A DNA stretch of 64,000 nucleotides from the NCBI GenBank assembly GCA_026399835.1, contig JAPLQE010000073.1, positions 52,216 to 116,215 on the forward strand, written 5' to 3'. Source of the DNA: Burkholderiales bacterium (GTDB lineage: Bacteria; Pseudomonadota; Gammaproteobacteria; Burkholderiales; Burkholderiaceae_E). Below the pieces are notes generated by a model, which saw nothing but the letters and a program-made list of their open reading frames with translations, was not told the origin of the DNA and searched no databases. A program made the position numbers and the translations under genes. Below are positions 50,505 through 59,791 of this stretch, piece by piece; the stretch's first letter is position 1; the number at the start of each line of letters is the position of its first letter.

Positions 50505-51245
50505 ATGCCGACCGACGCCGCACTCGCCGCCCCCGCCCCCCCGGCCCCCTTCCCGCTGCGTGCCCACTTCCTCGTCGCGGTGCTGCTCGCGCTGCTCGCC
50601 TGGGCCGCTCACGCCACCGATCTCGACCACCTGCTGGCCCAGGCCGCCTTCGACCCCGTCCAGCGGACCTTCCCCGCTCGGGACTGGCGACTGCTCGGCC
50701 TCGTCGGTCACCAGCTCGCCAAGTCGGCCGTCTGGATCGTCTGGTTCGTCCTGTTCGCGGCCTCGATCGCTTCGCTGCGGCTGGCCTCGCTCGCACCCTG
50801 GCGCCGCGTGCTGTGGGCGACCACCGCCGCGATGGCGGCCGGCCCCGCACTCGTCTCGATGCTCAAGCCGTTCACCGGCCCGCGCTGCCCGTGGGACCTG
50901 GCCGAGTTCGGCGGCAGCGCGGCGGCGACCTCGGACTGGCTGGTCCGCAGCGCCGAAGCCGGCCGCTGCTTTCCCGGCGGACATGCCTCGGGCGGCTTCT
51001 CGCTGCTGGCGATCTACTTCGCCGGCGTCATGCTCGCCGCCCCGAGGCTGCAGTTCGCCGGCCTCGCTGCGGGCTTCGGTGCCGGCCTCGCGTTCAGCGC
51101 GGTGCGCATGGTGCAGGGCGCGCATTTCCTCAGCCACAACCTGTGGTCGGCCTGTGTCGTGTGGACGGTCGCGATGGTGATCTTCGCGCTCGCCCATCCG
51201 AAGATGCAGCCGGCGTTCGCCGCGTCCGCGACGCGTACGGCATGA
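50505..51245 (+). CDS. PAP2-superfamily membrane phosphatase
   Basis: A 246-residue protein with five to six membrane helices. PAP2 motifs seen: LKPFTGPRCPWD (motif 1), CFPGGHASGGFS (motif 2, catalytic His) and RMVQGAHFLSHNLWS (motif 3). The Cys-Pro-Trp-Asp and GGHAS forms place it in the subgroup of periplasm-facing lipid phosphatases. Stop overlaps the EptA gene start as ATGA. Together they resemble the lipid A 1-phosphatase plus phosphoethanolamine transferase pairing described in Helicobacter; that function is inferred. Confidence 0.85.
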   Translation: MPTDAALAAPAPPAPFPLRAHFLVAVLLALLAWAAHATDLDHLLAQAAFDPVQRTFPARDWRLLGLVGHQLAKSAVWIVWFVLFAASIASLRLASLAPWRRVLWATTAAMAAGPALVSMLKPFTGPRCPWDLAEFGGSAAATSDWLVRSAEAGRCFPGGHASGGFSLLAIYFAGVMLAAPRLQFAGLAAGFGAGLAFSAVRMVQGAHFLSHNLWSACVVWTVAMVIFALAHPKMQPAFAASATRTA

Positions 51246-52885
51246 AGGCGGCGCTGGAGCGGCGCCCGGCGCGGCGACCGGAGATCGCCGCCGAGTGGCT
51301 GATCCTCGCGGTCTCCGCATTCATCGCCGCCACCGCGAACGGCGCGTTCTGGCACGGCCTGCTGGCCGACCGCGATGCGGGCGCCCCGGGCACCTGGGCG
51401 ATCGTCGCGGCCAGCGCCGCGATGCTGGTGTCGATGCACTTCGTGCTGCCGGCACTGCTCGGGCCACGCGCGCTGCTGCGCCCGCTGCTGGCGCTGCTGC
51501 TGCTGGCCGCGGCCGCGGCCGGCTACTACGCCAGGCGCTACGGCGTGGTGATCGACCCGTCGATGATCCGCAACGTGCTGGCGACCGACACCCGCGAGGC
51601 GGGGGAACTGCTGACGCTCGGCATGCTGGGCCACATGGCGGTCTTCGGCCTGCTGCCGGCGGCAGCCGTGCTGTGGGTACGCGTGCGCCCGCGCACCTGG
51701 CGGCGCGCGATCGCGCTGCGCGCCGGCGCGATCGCTGCGGCGGCGGTGCTCGGCGTCGGCGCGCTGCTGGCGGTCTTCCAGGATTTCGGCTCGACGATGC
51801 GCAACCAGAAGTCGCTGCGCTACACCATGACGCCGGCGAACGTCGTCTGGTCCCTCGGGGCGGTCGGCGCCGCCCGCGTCGGGCAGACCGTCGCCACCCG
51901 CGAGCCGCCCGACCCCGCGAGCCGCGAGCGCCCCGCGGGCCGCCGCCCGACGCTGCTCGTGGTGGTCGTCGGCGAGACCGTGCGGGCGGCGAACTGGCAG
52001 CTCAACGGCTATGCCCGCCCGACCACCCCCGAGCTCGCGGCCCGCCAGGACCTCGTCAGCTTTCTGCAGGCACGTGCCTGCGGCACGTCGACCGAGGTCT
52101 CGCTGCCGTGCATGTTCTCGCCCTACGGCCGCGCCGACTACGACGAGACCCGCATCAGGGCCACCGACTCGCTGCTGCACGTGCTGGCCCGCGCCGGCAT
52201 GCAGGTGCTGTGGCGCGACAACCAGGCCGGCTGCAAGGGCGTGTGCGCGGGGCTCCCCGAGGAGAACGTGAGCCGCGCGACCGTACCCGGGCTGTGCGCC
52301 GACGAGCGCTGCTTCGACGAGATCCTGCTGCACGGCCTGGACGGCATCGTGCGGGCCGCCAGCGGCGACCTCGTGGTGGTGCTTCACCAGCTCGGCAACC
52401 ACGGCCCCGCCTACTTCCGCCGCTATCCGGACGCGTTCAGGCGCTGGACACCGGCCTGCGAGAAGAACGAGCTGCGCCAGTGCAGCCGTGACGAGATCGT
52501 CAACGCCTACGACAACGCCATCGCCTATACCGACCGGTTCCTGTCGCGCACGATCGCCTTCCTCGAAGGCCAGCGCGAGCGCTTCGACGTCGCGATGACC
52601 TACGTGTCGGACCATGGCGAGTCGCTCGGCGAGCGCGGGCTCTTCCTGCACGGCATGCCGTACGCGATCGCGCCGCGCGAGCAGCTCGAGGTGCCGATGT
52701 TCTGGTGGATCCCCGATGACGCGGCGCGCGGGCTGCGCGTGGATCTGGCCTGCCTCAGGTCGCGCGCCGCGACCCGGGCCTCGGGTCACGACGACCTCTA
52801 CCACTCGATCGTCGGCCTGCTCGACGTGCGCACGCCGCGCTACCTCGAGGCGCGCGACCTGTTCGCGGGCTGCCGCTCGGGCTGA
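51242..52885 (+). CDS. eptA: EptA/MCR-family phosphoethanolamine transferase
   Basis: A 547-residue inner-membrane enzyme: five N-terminal helices (to about residue 180), then a periplasmic alkaline-phosphatase-like domain. Catalytic features match MCR/EptA: Glu245 in VVGETVR, Thr284 in CGTSTEVSLPC (with Cys280 and Cys290 as a disulfide pair), His of NHGPAYFRRY, Asp-His of YVSDHGES and His of LHGMP. It adds phosphoethanolamine to lipid A phosphates, lowering affinity for cationic peptides such as polymyxin. It is chromosomal in context and presumably native. Regulation by the upstream two-component pair is likely. Confidence 0.92.
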   Translation: MKAALERRPARRPEIAAEWLILAVSAFIAATANGAFWHGLLADRDAGAPGTWAIVAASAAMLVSMHFVLPALLGPRALLRPLLALLLLAAAAAGYYARRYGVVIDPSMIRNVLATDTREAGELLTLGMLGHMAVFGLLPAAAVLWVRVRPRTWRRAIALRAGAIAAAAVLGVGALLAVFQDFGSTMRNQKSLRYTMTPANVVWSLGAVGAARVGQTVATREPPDPASRERPAGRRPTLLVVVVGETVRAANWQLNGYARPTTPELAARQDLVSFLQARACGTSTEVSLPCMFSPYGRADYDETRIRATDSLLHVLARAGMQVLWRDNQAGCKGVCAGLPEENVSRATVPGLCADERCFDEILLHGLDGIVRAASGDLVVVLHQLGNHGPAYFRRYPDAFRRWTPACEKNELRQCSRDEIVNAYDNAIAYTDRFLSRTIAFLEGQRERFDVAMTYVSDHGESLGERGLFLHGMPYAIAPREQLEVPMFWWIPDDAARGLRVDLACLRSRAATRASGHDDLYHSIVGLLDVRTPRYLEARDLFAGCRSG

Positions 52886-52953
52886 GCGACGGGGCGGCCC
52901 GGCGCGCGCCCGTGTGAAATCCCGCGCCCTCGGTTCGTTCGGTTCAGTCCAGT

Positions 52954-55473
52954 TCAGTTCAGCTCGCGCAGCGTCGCGAGCGGCGGGCTGTCGACGACGC
53001 GGCGCAGCCCGAACCAGCCGGCGATCGCCGACAGCGCCGCCCCCGCCACCACCGCGACCGGCACCGACAGCCAGCGCGGCTCGAAGTCGAAGCGAAAGAC
53101 CTGCTCGGCGAGCACCGCGCCGATCGCGATCGCGCCCAGCGCGGCGAGCAGTCCGGCGAGCGCGCCGGTGGCGCCGAGCTCGAGCAGCTGCGCGCGCTGC
53201 AGCTGGCTGCGCGAGGCGCCGAGCGCGCGCATCAGCCCGGCCTCGCGGATGCGCTCGTCGCGCGAGCTGGCGAGTGCCGCGTAGAGCACGACGACGCCAG
53301 CCGCGAGCGTGAACACGAAGAGGAACTGCACCGCCCGAACGACGTGGTCGAGGATGTCGCGCACCTGGCGCACGATCGCCGTCGTGTCGAACACGGTGAG
53401 GTTCGGATGTCGGGCGAGCAGCGTGCCCAGGGCCTGTGGCCGGTCGTCGGGCAGGTGGAAGGCGGTGATCCAGGTCTGCGGCCGATCGGCGAGCGCGGCC
53501 CGGCTGAGCACCATGAAGAAGTTCACCTGCATCGAGTCCCAGGCGACCCGGCGCGTGCCCACCGCGGTCGCGGTCACCGGCTCGCCGGCGACCTCGAAGG
53601 TGAGCGCATCGCCCACGTTCAGCGCCAGCGTCTTCATCATGCCGGCCTCGACCGAGACCTCGGGGCGTGCCGGATCCAACCAGCGGCCCGTGGCGACCTG
53701 GTTGTGCGCCTGAATGCGGTCCATGTACGACAGGTTCATCTCGCGGTCGACCATGCGCCGGGCACGGTCGTCGCCGAGCGTGGCCGGATCGATCTCGCGC
53801 CCGTTCACCGCGATCAGCCGGCCGCGCACCATCGGATAGAGTGCCGCGCCGGTGATGCCCGATTCGCGCAGCGAGCGCTCGACATCGTCGCGCTGGTCGG
53901 GCTGGATGTTGATGACGAAGCGATTGGGCGCATCCGGCGGGCTGGCACGCTGCCAGCTGTCGAGCAGGTCGCCCCGCGTGACGGTCAGCAGCATCAGCGC
54001 CATCAGGCCGACCGAGAGCGCGGCGATCTGCGTGATCGACGCCCCCTGACGGCGGGTCCACGACGCGAGCGCCACCCGCAGCGCGGCGCTGCCGCGCCCG
54101 CCCCCCGCCAGGTGACGCAGCGGCGCGAGCAGGCGGATCGCGCCCCAGGCCACGCCCACGAAGACCGCGGCGCCGAGCGCGAAGCCGACGATCGCGTAGG
54201 CGGCGAGCCGCCGGTCGCCGGCGAACCACAGCAGCAGCAGCGAGAACGCGACGAGCGCCGCGGCGGCCGCGATCCAGGCCGACACGGGGGGCGCGCCCAG
54301 CTCGCGGCGCAGCACCCGCAGCGGTGGCACGCCCGCCAGCCGCGCCAGCGGCACCGCGGCGAAGCCCAGCACCAGCAGCAGGCCGGCGAGCATCGCCTGC
54401 AGTCCCGGCAGCGGCGAGGACGGCGGCAGCCGCAGCACGATCGCAGGCCCCGCGAGCGCCACCAGGGCGAGGTGGCCGACCCAGCCGATCAGCGCGCCGA
54501 CCGTGCCTGCTGCCAGGCCCATCCACAGCATCTCGAGCAGCAGCGCGGCGAGCAGCCGCCCCTGCGACAGGCCGAGCGCGCGCATGACGGCACAGCCGTC
54601 GAGGTGACGCTGCGCGAAGCGACGCGCGGCGACCGCGATCGCCACCGCGGCGATCAGCGCCGACAGCAGCGAGACCAGCGCGAGGAACTGCTGCGCACGG
54701 TCCAGCGTGGCGCGCAGCTCGGGCCGCCCGCCTTCCAGCGTCTCGACGCGCGCACCGCGCGGCAGCTGCGTCTTGAGCCAGGCCTCGTAGCCGGCCACCG
54801 CCGCGGGCGGCCCGGCGAGCAGCAGCCGCCAGGTGATGCGGCTCGCCGGCTGAACCAGCCGCGTGCCGGGCAGGTCCTCGAGCGCGATCATCGCGCGCGG
54901 GGCGAGGTTCACGAAGCCCGCGCCCCGGTCGGGCTCGAGCGTGATCAGCCGCTCCACGCGGAACGACGCCTCGCCGAGCTGCAGGCGCCCGCCCGGCGCG
55001 AGGCCCAGCCCCGACAGCAGCGCCGGGTCGACCCAGACCGTGCCGCGCTCGGGGACGCCGGTGGCCGGCGCGTCCGGCCCGCCCTCGCGCTCGGCGACGC
55101 GCACCGTGCCGCGCAGCGGATAGCCGCCGGACACCGCCTTGATCGATGCGAGCAGCGACGGCGTGTCGCCCTTGATGCCGGCGGGCTCGGCGATCGCCAT
55201 GCTCGGGAACGAGACGGTGTGCACGAGCTGCAGCCCGCGGTCCGAGGCCGCGATCTCGATCGCCTCGGCCAGCGGCGCCTCGGAGGCCACCACCAGGTCG
55301 GCGCCGAGCAGCTGGCGCGCCTGCTGGTTCAGCGCGGTCTTCATGCGGTCGACGAAGAAGCCGACGCTCGCGATCGCGGCCACCGCCACGACCAGGGCCG
55401 CCGCGAGCAGCCGCAGCTCGCCCGCCCGCCAGTCACGACGGGTCAGCACCCAGGAGAATCGGATCGGATCCAT
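52954..55473 (-). CDS. FtsX-type ABC transporter permease (YbbP-like)
   Basis: An 839-residue protein starting RFSWVLTRRDWRAGELRLLAAALVVAVAAIASVGFFVDRM, with two FtsX/MacB-type permease halves: a periplasmic region (about 55-260), a membrane block (about 265-440, three plus helices), a second periplasmic part, and C-terminal helices (about 715-830). It matches the large YbbP-like permeases that work with a separate ATP-binding subunit. No ATPase gene is next to it; the upstream neighbour is waaC, with an 8-bp gap. May export a lipid or lipoprotein, unknown. Confidence 0.88.
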   Translation of the reverse strand: MDPIRFSWVLTRRDWRAGELRLLAAALVVAVAAIASVGFFVDRMKTALNQQARQLLGADLVVASEAPLAEAIEIAASDRGLQLVHTVSFPSMAIAEPAGIKGDTPSLLASIKAVSGGYPLRGTVRVAEREGGPDAPATGVPERGTVWVDPALLSGLGLAPGGRLQLGEASFRVERLITLEPDRGAGFVNLAPRAMIALEDLPGTRLVQPASRITWRLLLAGPPAAVAGYEAWLKTQLPRGARVETLEGGRPELRATLDRAQQFLALVSLLSALIAAVAIAVAARRFAQRHLDGCAVMRALGLSQGRLLAALLLEMLWMGLAAGTVGALIGWVGHLALVALAGPAIVLRLPPSSPLPGLQAMLAGLLLVLGFAAVPLARLAGVPPLRVLRRELGAPPVSAWIAAAAALVAFSLLLLWFAGDRRLAAYAIVGFALGAAVFVGVAWGAIRLLAPLRHLAGGGRGSAALRVALASWTRRQGASITQIAALSVGLMALMLLTVTRGDLLDSWQRASPPDAPNRFVINIQPDQRDDVERSLRESGITGAALYPMVRGRLIAVNGREIDPATLGDDRARRMVDREMNLSYMDRIQAHNQVATGRWLDPARPEVSVEAGMMKTLALNVGDALTFEVAGEPVTATAVGTRRVAWDSMQVNFFMVLSRAALADRPQTWITAFHLPDDRPQALGTLLARHPNLTVFDTTAIVRQVRDILDHVVRAVQFLFVFTLAAGVVVLYAALASSRDERIREAGLMRALGASRSQLQRAQLLELGATGALAGLLAALGAIAIGAVLAEQVFRFDFEPRWLSVPVAVVAGAALSAIAGWFGLRRVVDSPPLATLRELN

Positions 55474-55480
55474 CGGCGTC

Positions 55481-56539
55481 TCAGTCCTCTCGGGTGGCGG
55501 GAACGGCGGCGGACACGGCCGTGCCGAGCATCCGTTCGATCGCCGCAGCCACGTCGGCCACGGGCGGCACGACGCCGACACCGCCGAAGCTCTCGCACGG
55601 CCCGTCGCCGCTCACCGCGCATTGCGTGGCGTCGAAGTCGCAGAAGATGCCCACCGTCGGCCGCCCGAGCGCCCCGGCCAGGTGAGTGAAGCCGGTATCG
55701 AGCCCGACGACGATCCGGGCGCCCGCCACCAGCGACGCCGCGTCGGCCACCGACACGAAGGGCGGGATCAGCGAAGTCGGCCCGCCCCCCTCGTTCCTGA
55801 CGTCGGCCCCCGCGCCGGAGGCGTCCAGCACCGCCCCCCCGCAGGCCGCCGCGAGCCGCTGCACGCGGGCGCGCTCCTCCGGGCTGCCCCACAGCCAGGC
55901 CAGCCGCAGGCCATGCCCGGCGAGCTGCCGGCCGACCGCCACCCAGTGCGCCTCGGGCCAGAGCTTCTCGGGCCGGCTCGCGCCGGGGATCAGCACGGCG
56001 GTCGGCGGCCCGTCCGGCAGCCAGTCGGCCACGAGCACCGGGACCCGCAAGCCGAAGCGCGCCGGTCCGTCGAGGCGGTAGCCCAGGGCCTGCGCGGCGA
56101 TCGCGCGGTTGCGCGCCACGACGTGCAGCGACCACGGCACGACCGCAGGCCGGTCGTAGGCGAGCGAGGCGAGCGGCTCGCGCGCCGACGACCACGACGG
56201 TCCCGCGCGGTGCACGCCGCGGGCCAGGCGCGCGACGGCCGCGCTCTTGAGCAGCCCCTGGCAGTCGACGATCCAGTCGTAGCGCGTGGCCTGCAGCCGC
56301 TCGCGGAAGGCGCGCAGCGCGGCGCGCGTGGCCGGCTCGCGCAGCGTGCGGCGCCACTTGCGCCAGGCGATCGGGATGACCGAGGCGATGCCCGGGTTCA
56401 TGGCCGGAATGCCAGCGAACGGCGCTTCGGCCACCCAGTCGATGCGGGCGTGCGGCGCGTGGGCGAGCAGGTCGGAGACCACCGGCTGCGCATGCACGAT
56501 GTCGCCCATCGACGACATCTTGACCACCAGGACCTTCAC
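55481..56539 (-). CDS. waaC: Lipopolysaccharide heptosyltransferase I
   Basis: A 352-residue GT-B fold enzyme that adds the first L-glycero-D-manno-heptose to Kdo2-lipid A. Family features: VLVVKMSSMGDIVHAQPVVSDL at the start, VDCQGLLKSA, LIPGASRPEKLWPEAHWVAVG and VGLDTGFTHLAGALGRPTVGIF. Full length. The gap to DUF4254 upstream is 23 bp and to the permease downstream 8 bp, giving one envelope operon. Confidence 0.93.
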   Translation of the reverse strand: MKVLVVKMSSMGDIVHAQPVVSDLLAHAPHARIDWVAEAPFAGIPAMNPGIASVIPIAWRKWRRTLREPATRAALRAFRERLQATRYDWIVDCQGLLKSAAVARLARGVHRAGPSWSSAREPLASLAYDRPAVVPWSLHVVARNRAIAAQALGYRLDGPARFGLRVPVLVADWLPDGPPTAVLIPGASRPEKLWPEAHWVAVGRQLAGHGLRLAWLWGSPEERARVQRLAAACGGAVLDASGAGADVRNEGGGPTSLIPPFVSVADAASLVAGARIVVGLDTGFTHLAGALGRPTVGIFCDFDATQCAVSGDGPCESFGGVGVVPPVADVAAAIERMLGTAVSAAVPATRED

Positions 56540-56562
56540 CCCGGCTCCCCGCTCCCGCGGGC

Positions 56563-57210
56563 TCAGCCGCCGCCCGCGCCCGGCCGCCCCTGCCGCTCGG
56601 CGACCAGCACCGGGTTCATCGTCGGGTCGTTGTACATCTTGAACTGGCGGTAGATCTTGAAGCGCCCGGTGCCGGCCGCGACCTCGTCGAGCAGCCGGTC
56701 GTAGCAGGCCGCGAGGTCGTCGCGCTGCAGACGCAGCTGCGCCTGCTTGCCGCGCGTGGTCTCGCGGTGCGCGTCGTCGACGTCGGTACGGACCGTCTGC
56801 AGGCCCATGTGATGGATCTTGAGCGACAGGATCGACATGCGGTCGATCATCGCGCCCGCGGTCTCGCTCGACAGCCGCGCGTCCGCCGCGCGCGGCCAGT
56901 CGGCCGTGGCGCGCAGCAGCGCATCGTCGATGCGCTCCATCGCGTCGTTGCGCGCCTGGTTGAACCGGTCGATGTTGCGCTTGTTCGAGGCGATCTCGGC
57001 GTCCCCGGCCTGGGTGCGGCGCGCGAGGTCCTCCTCGTTCCAGAGCGAGCAGTTGAACCGGTGGTTGACCAGCACCCAGCCCCAGGCATCGGCGAGCGGC
57101 CCGGTGGGCAGCAGCGCGCGCGCGGCCGACTCCTCGGCCGGCCAGTCGGCACGGGCGAGGCAGGCGTCATGGAAGGCGGTGATCGCGGCGGAGCGGACGG
57201 TATGCAGCAT
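56563..57210 (-). CDS. DUF4254 protein (LPS-cluster associated)
   Basis: A 215-residue helical protein with DUF4254 characters: LVNHRFNCSLWNEEDLARR, IASNKRNIDRFNQARNDAMERID, SETAGAMIDRMSILSLKIHHM and RLQRDDLAACYDRLLDEVAAG, then RFKIYRQFKMYNDP. The family lies in LPS core and sugar-transfer clusters and its function is not known to me. Position next to waaC agrees. The C-terminus is a Gly-rich tail. Confidence 0.85.
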   Translation of the reverse strand: MLHTVRSAAITAFHDACLARADWPAEESAARALLPTGPLADAWGWVLVNHRFNCSLWNEEDLARRTQAGDAEIASNKRNIDRFNQARNDAMERIDDALLRATADWPRAADARLSSETAGAMIDRMSILSLKIHHMGLQTVRTDVDDAHRETTRGKQAQLRLQRDDLAACYDRLLDEVAAGTGRFKIYRQFKMYNDPTMNPVLVAERQGRPGAGGG

Positions 57211-57246
57211 GGGGCGAAGGATACCCGCTTCGACGCAGCCGCCGCC

Positions 57247-59607
57247 TCAGAGGCCAGGCCGCCCGAGGAACAGGTAGACGAGCCGATTGCCGTTGCCGGC
57301 GACGCCATAGCCGAGGTAGACCGGGCCGATCGCGGTGTGGGCGCCGAGGTAGCCGGTCACGCTGCCGAGCCAGCCCTCGTTACGCAGACCGGTCACGTTG
57401 CCCTGCATCGCCGCGCCCTCGATCGCGACGCCGCCGTACAGACCGCGTCCCAACGGATTGGGCAGCGTCATCAGCTGGTTCTGATAATTCAGGCTCGCGT
57501 AGCGCAGCGAGGTGCCCAGCACCTGGTTGACCTGCAGCCCCGAGAGGTTCATGAACCCGCCGAGGCTGAAGCGCTGGTTCAGCGCCACCAGGCGGCTCGC
57601 CTCGCCGACACGGAATGCGCCGGCGAGCGTGTGCTGCCCCCAGCTCGCGACCTGTTTGCCGGACACCTGCCAGCTGTGCGACGAGTAGGAGGGTTTGTCG
57701 TCCGGGAACACTTCCTCCGAGCGCGCCGTGATGCCGAGCTGGTAGCCTTCCCGCGGGAAGTCCGTCGCGTCGAGCTGGTCGGCGACCAGCGAGACCTGCC
57801 CGCCCCAGTAGCTGTCCTTCTGCCCCGGCAGCAGCGGGCTGCCGGTCCGCTCGAACGTATCGCGGTTGCCGCCGAAGGCGCCCAGCCGGATCTCGCCGAG
57901 CCGCCCACCCACGCCGAGGTCCAGGCCAAGCTGGCTCGTCCGCACCCCGTACTCGGCGACGCGGTTGCTGCCGAAGAACAGCCACACCGGCACTTCCTCG
58001 AAGAGCACCTGCGGATTCGCGAAGAAGCGCGCGTCCCCGCGATTGAAGGGCTGGAAGAGCTCTGCGGCGAAGCGCGCGGTACTGCCGAACTGCAGTTCGG
58101 ACTTGAACTCGCCGCCCCAGTCGTTGATCCGGGGGCGGCGGTAGCCGAACATCACGTTGAAGACGCCATTGGACCGCGAGTCCGCCGCCGCACCCAGACC
58201 GAAGCGCAGGAAGTTCGGACCCCAGCTGCGCTCGAGCACCTCGAGTTCGAGCACCTGCTCTGCGACACCGGGCTTGAGCGAATAGCCGATCCGGTCGAAA
58301 TCGCCCGAAGAGTTCCAGGTATTGATCGCGGACTCGAGCCGTTCGCGGTTCAGCGTGCCGGTCGTCGGCAACCCGGACTGCGACAGCAGCGCCCGGCCGG
58401 TGGCCGGATCGGTGCCCACGACCCGCACGCCAGCGTACCGGTCGCTGCGCACGACGCGTGCGGCGCGGGCGCGCTGCCAATCGGCATAGTCTTCCTGCGA
58501 CAGGATCAGGTGTGCCAGTTCGGGCGCGGCGGCCAGGGTCGCCGCCTCGCCGGCCGGGATCCCGTCGACCCCGCGCGAGAACGCCGTCGAGCCGATGTCG
58601 CCGAGCTCGGGCCGGATCAGCACGTCCCGTCCGAGCCGCACGTCCGCCCGGGACTCGCGCATGTTGCGCTCCATCAGGATGTTGATCATCTGGCCGGCCA
58701 CGCCGAACGCGCTGCCGAGTTCCTCGCGCTTGAGCAGCGGGCCGCCGATGTCGATGGCGAGCACCACGTCTCCGCACAGGGCCTGCACTACGTCGACCGG
58801 CATGTTGCGGGTCAGGCCGCCGTCGACCAGCAGCCGGCCGTTCGACTGTACCGGCGAGAACGCCGACGGCACGGCCATGCTCGCGCGGACCGCGGTCACG
58901 AGGCTGCCGCGGTCCTGCACCACCATCTCGCCGACCTCGAGATCGGTCGCGATCGCGCGGAACGGGATCGACAGCTGGTCGAACGACTCGAGCAGCGCGC
59001 TCGCGCCGAGCATGCGGTGCAGGAAGAGCTCGATCTTCTGACCCGACACCAGGCCCGGGGGGATCATCACGGTGCCGTCGCGGACACCGATGGTCAGGTC
59101 CAGCAGGTAGGCCTTCTCCTCGTTCTTGCGACGGGCCTGCTGGTCGCGGCGCGGCGGCGCATCGTCGAACATGTCGCGGTCCCAGTCGGCCGAGCGCAGC
59201 GCGGCCTCGATCTGGTCGGGCGACAGCCCGCTCGCATAGGCCGCGCCCACCGCCGAGCCGGCGCTGGTGCCGGCGATGCAGTCGACCGGGATCCGCATCT
59301 GCTCGAGCGCGCGCAGCACGCCCACATGCGCGAAGCCGCGCGCGCCGCCGCCCGACAGCGCCAGGCCGACCCGGGGCCGGGTGCCGTCCGGACGCTTGGC
59401 CGCCGGCAGCGACGGGCTGGCGCCGACCGGTGCCACGCCCGGGGGGGCGTCGGTGCGCAGGGTGGGTGCGAGGGGCGTCGGCTGCGCTGCCGGTGCCGGC
59501 TGCGCGAGCGCGCCGCCGACCGACAGCGCAGCCAGTCCCCAGAGCGCCAGCGCCGCGCGGACGCGGCGGGCGATCGGCAAGTGCAGGCGACACTGCGGCA
59601 GCATCAT
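57247..59607 (-). CDS. Patatin-like phospholipase with POTRA and outer-membrane barrel (type Vd autotransporter-like)
   Basis: A 786-residue protein from ATG 59607 (GTG 59622 adds five). It has a signal peptide, a Pro/Ala linker, then a patatin domain (about 80-385) with GGGARGFAHVG, Ser115 of GTSAGS and Asp262 of VDGG. A POTRA-like segment (about 395-460, GVRVVGTDPATGR onward) and a C-terminal beta-barrel of about 330 residues (alternating aromatic strands, FGYRRPRINDWGG, QVNQVLGTSLRYASL) follow. The final residues end in FLGRPGL rather than the usual aromatic terminus. Likely secretes or displays an A1-type lipase; fits PlpD family. Confidence 0.88.
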   Translation of the reverse strand: MMLPQCRLHLPIARRVRAALALWGLAALSVGGALAQPAPAAQPTPLAPTLRTDAPPGVAPVGASPSLPAAKRPDGTRPRVGLALSGGGARGFAHVGVLRALEQMRIPVDCIAGTSAGSAVGAAYASGLSPDQIEAALRSADWDRDMFDDAPPRRDQQARRKNEEKAYLLDLTIGVRDGTVMIPPGLVSGQKIELFLHRMLGASALLESFDQLSIPFRAIATDLEVGEMVVQDRGSLVTAVRASMAVPSAFSPVQSNGRLLVDGGLTRNMPVDVVQALCGDVVLAIDIGGPLLKREELGSAFGVAGQMINILMERNMRESRADVRLGRDVLIRPELGDIGSTAFSRGVDGIPAGEAATLAAAPELAHLILSQEDYADWQRARAARVVRSDRYAGVRVVGTDPATGRALLSQSGLPTTGTLNRERLESAINTWNSSGDFDRIGYSLKPGVAEQVLELEVLERSWGPNFLRFGLGAAADSRSNGVFNVMFGYRRPRINDWGGEFKSELQFGSTARFAAELFQPFNRGDARFFANPQVLFEEVPVWLFFGSNRVAEYGVRTSQLGLDLGVGGRLGEIRLGAFGGNRDTFERTGSPLLPGQKDSYWGGQVSLVADQLDATDFPREGYQLGITARSEEVFPDDKPSYSSHSWQVSGKQVASWGQHTLAGAFRVGEASRLVALNQRFSLGGFMNLSGLQVNQVLGTSLRYASLNYQNQLMTLPNPLGRGLYGGVAIEGAAMQGNVTGLRNEGWLGSVTGYLGAHTAIGPVYLGYGVAGNGNRLVYLFLGRPGL

Positions 59608-59791
59608 CGGGTACTCAGGCACGGTATCGAGAGGGGTCGGAGCTTGGCCGTCAAGTTACCACGGCCGTTCGTCGCGGCACGCCCGCCGCTCGTGCGCCGC
59701 GCGTCCCGGCCACACGGACCGGGTCGAAGCCGGCGGCTACGATCCGCGGCATCGGCGCCCGCAGTCCCGGCGCCGCGCCCTGGAGATCCGC

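Noticed and set aside
52886..52953. TTCAG-type short repeats and GC-rich inverted repeat after eptA
   Set aside because: Too weak and imperfect to call a terminator or a binding array with confidence.
51014..54526. 1170-codon minus-strand frame over PAP2 and EptA
   Set aside because: Overlaps genes with firm catalytic motifs on the plus strand and has no recognisable domain.
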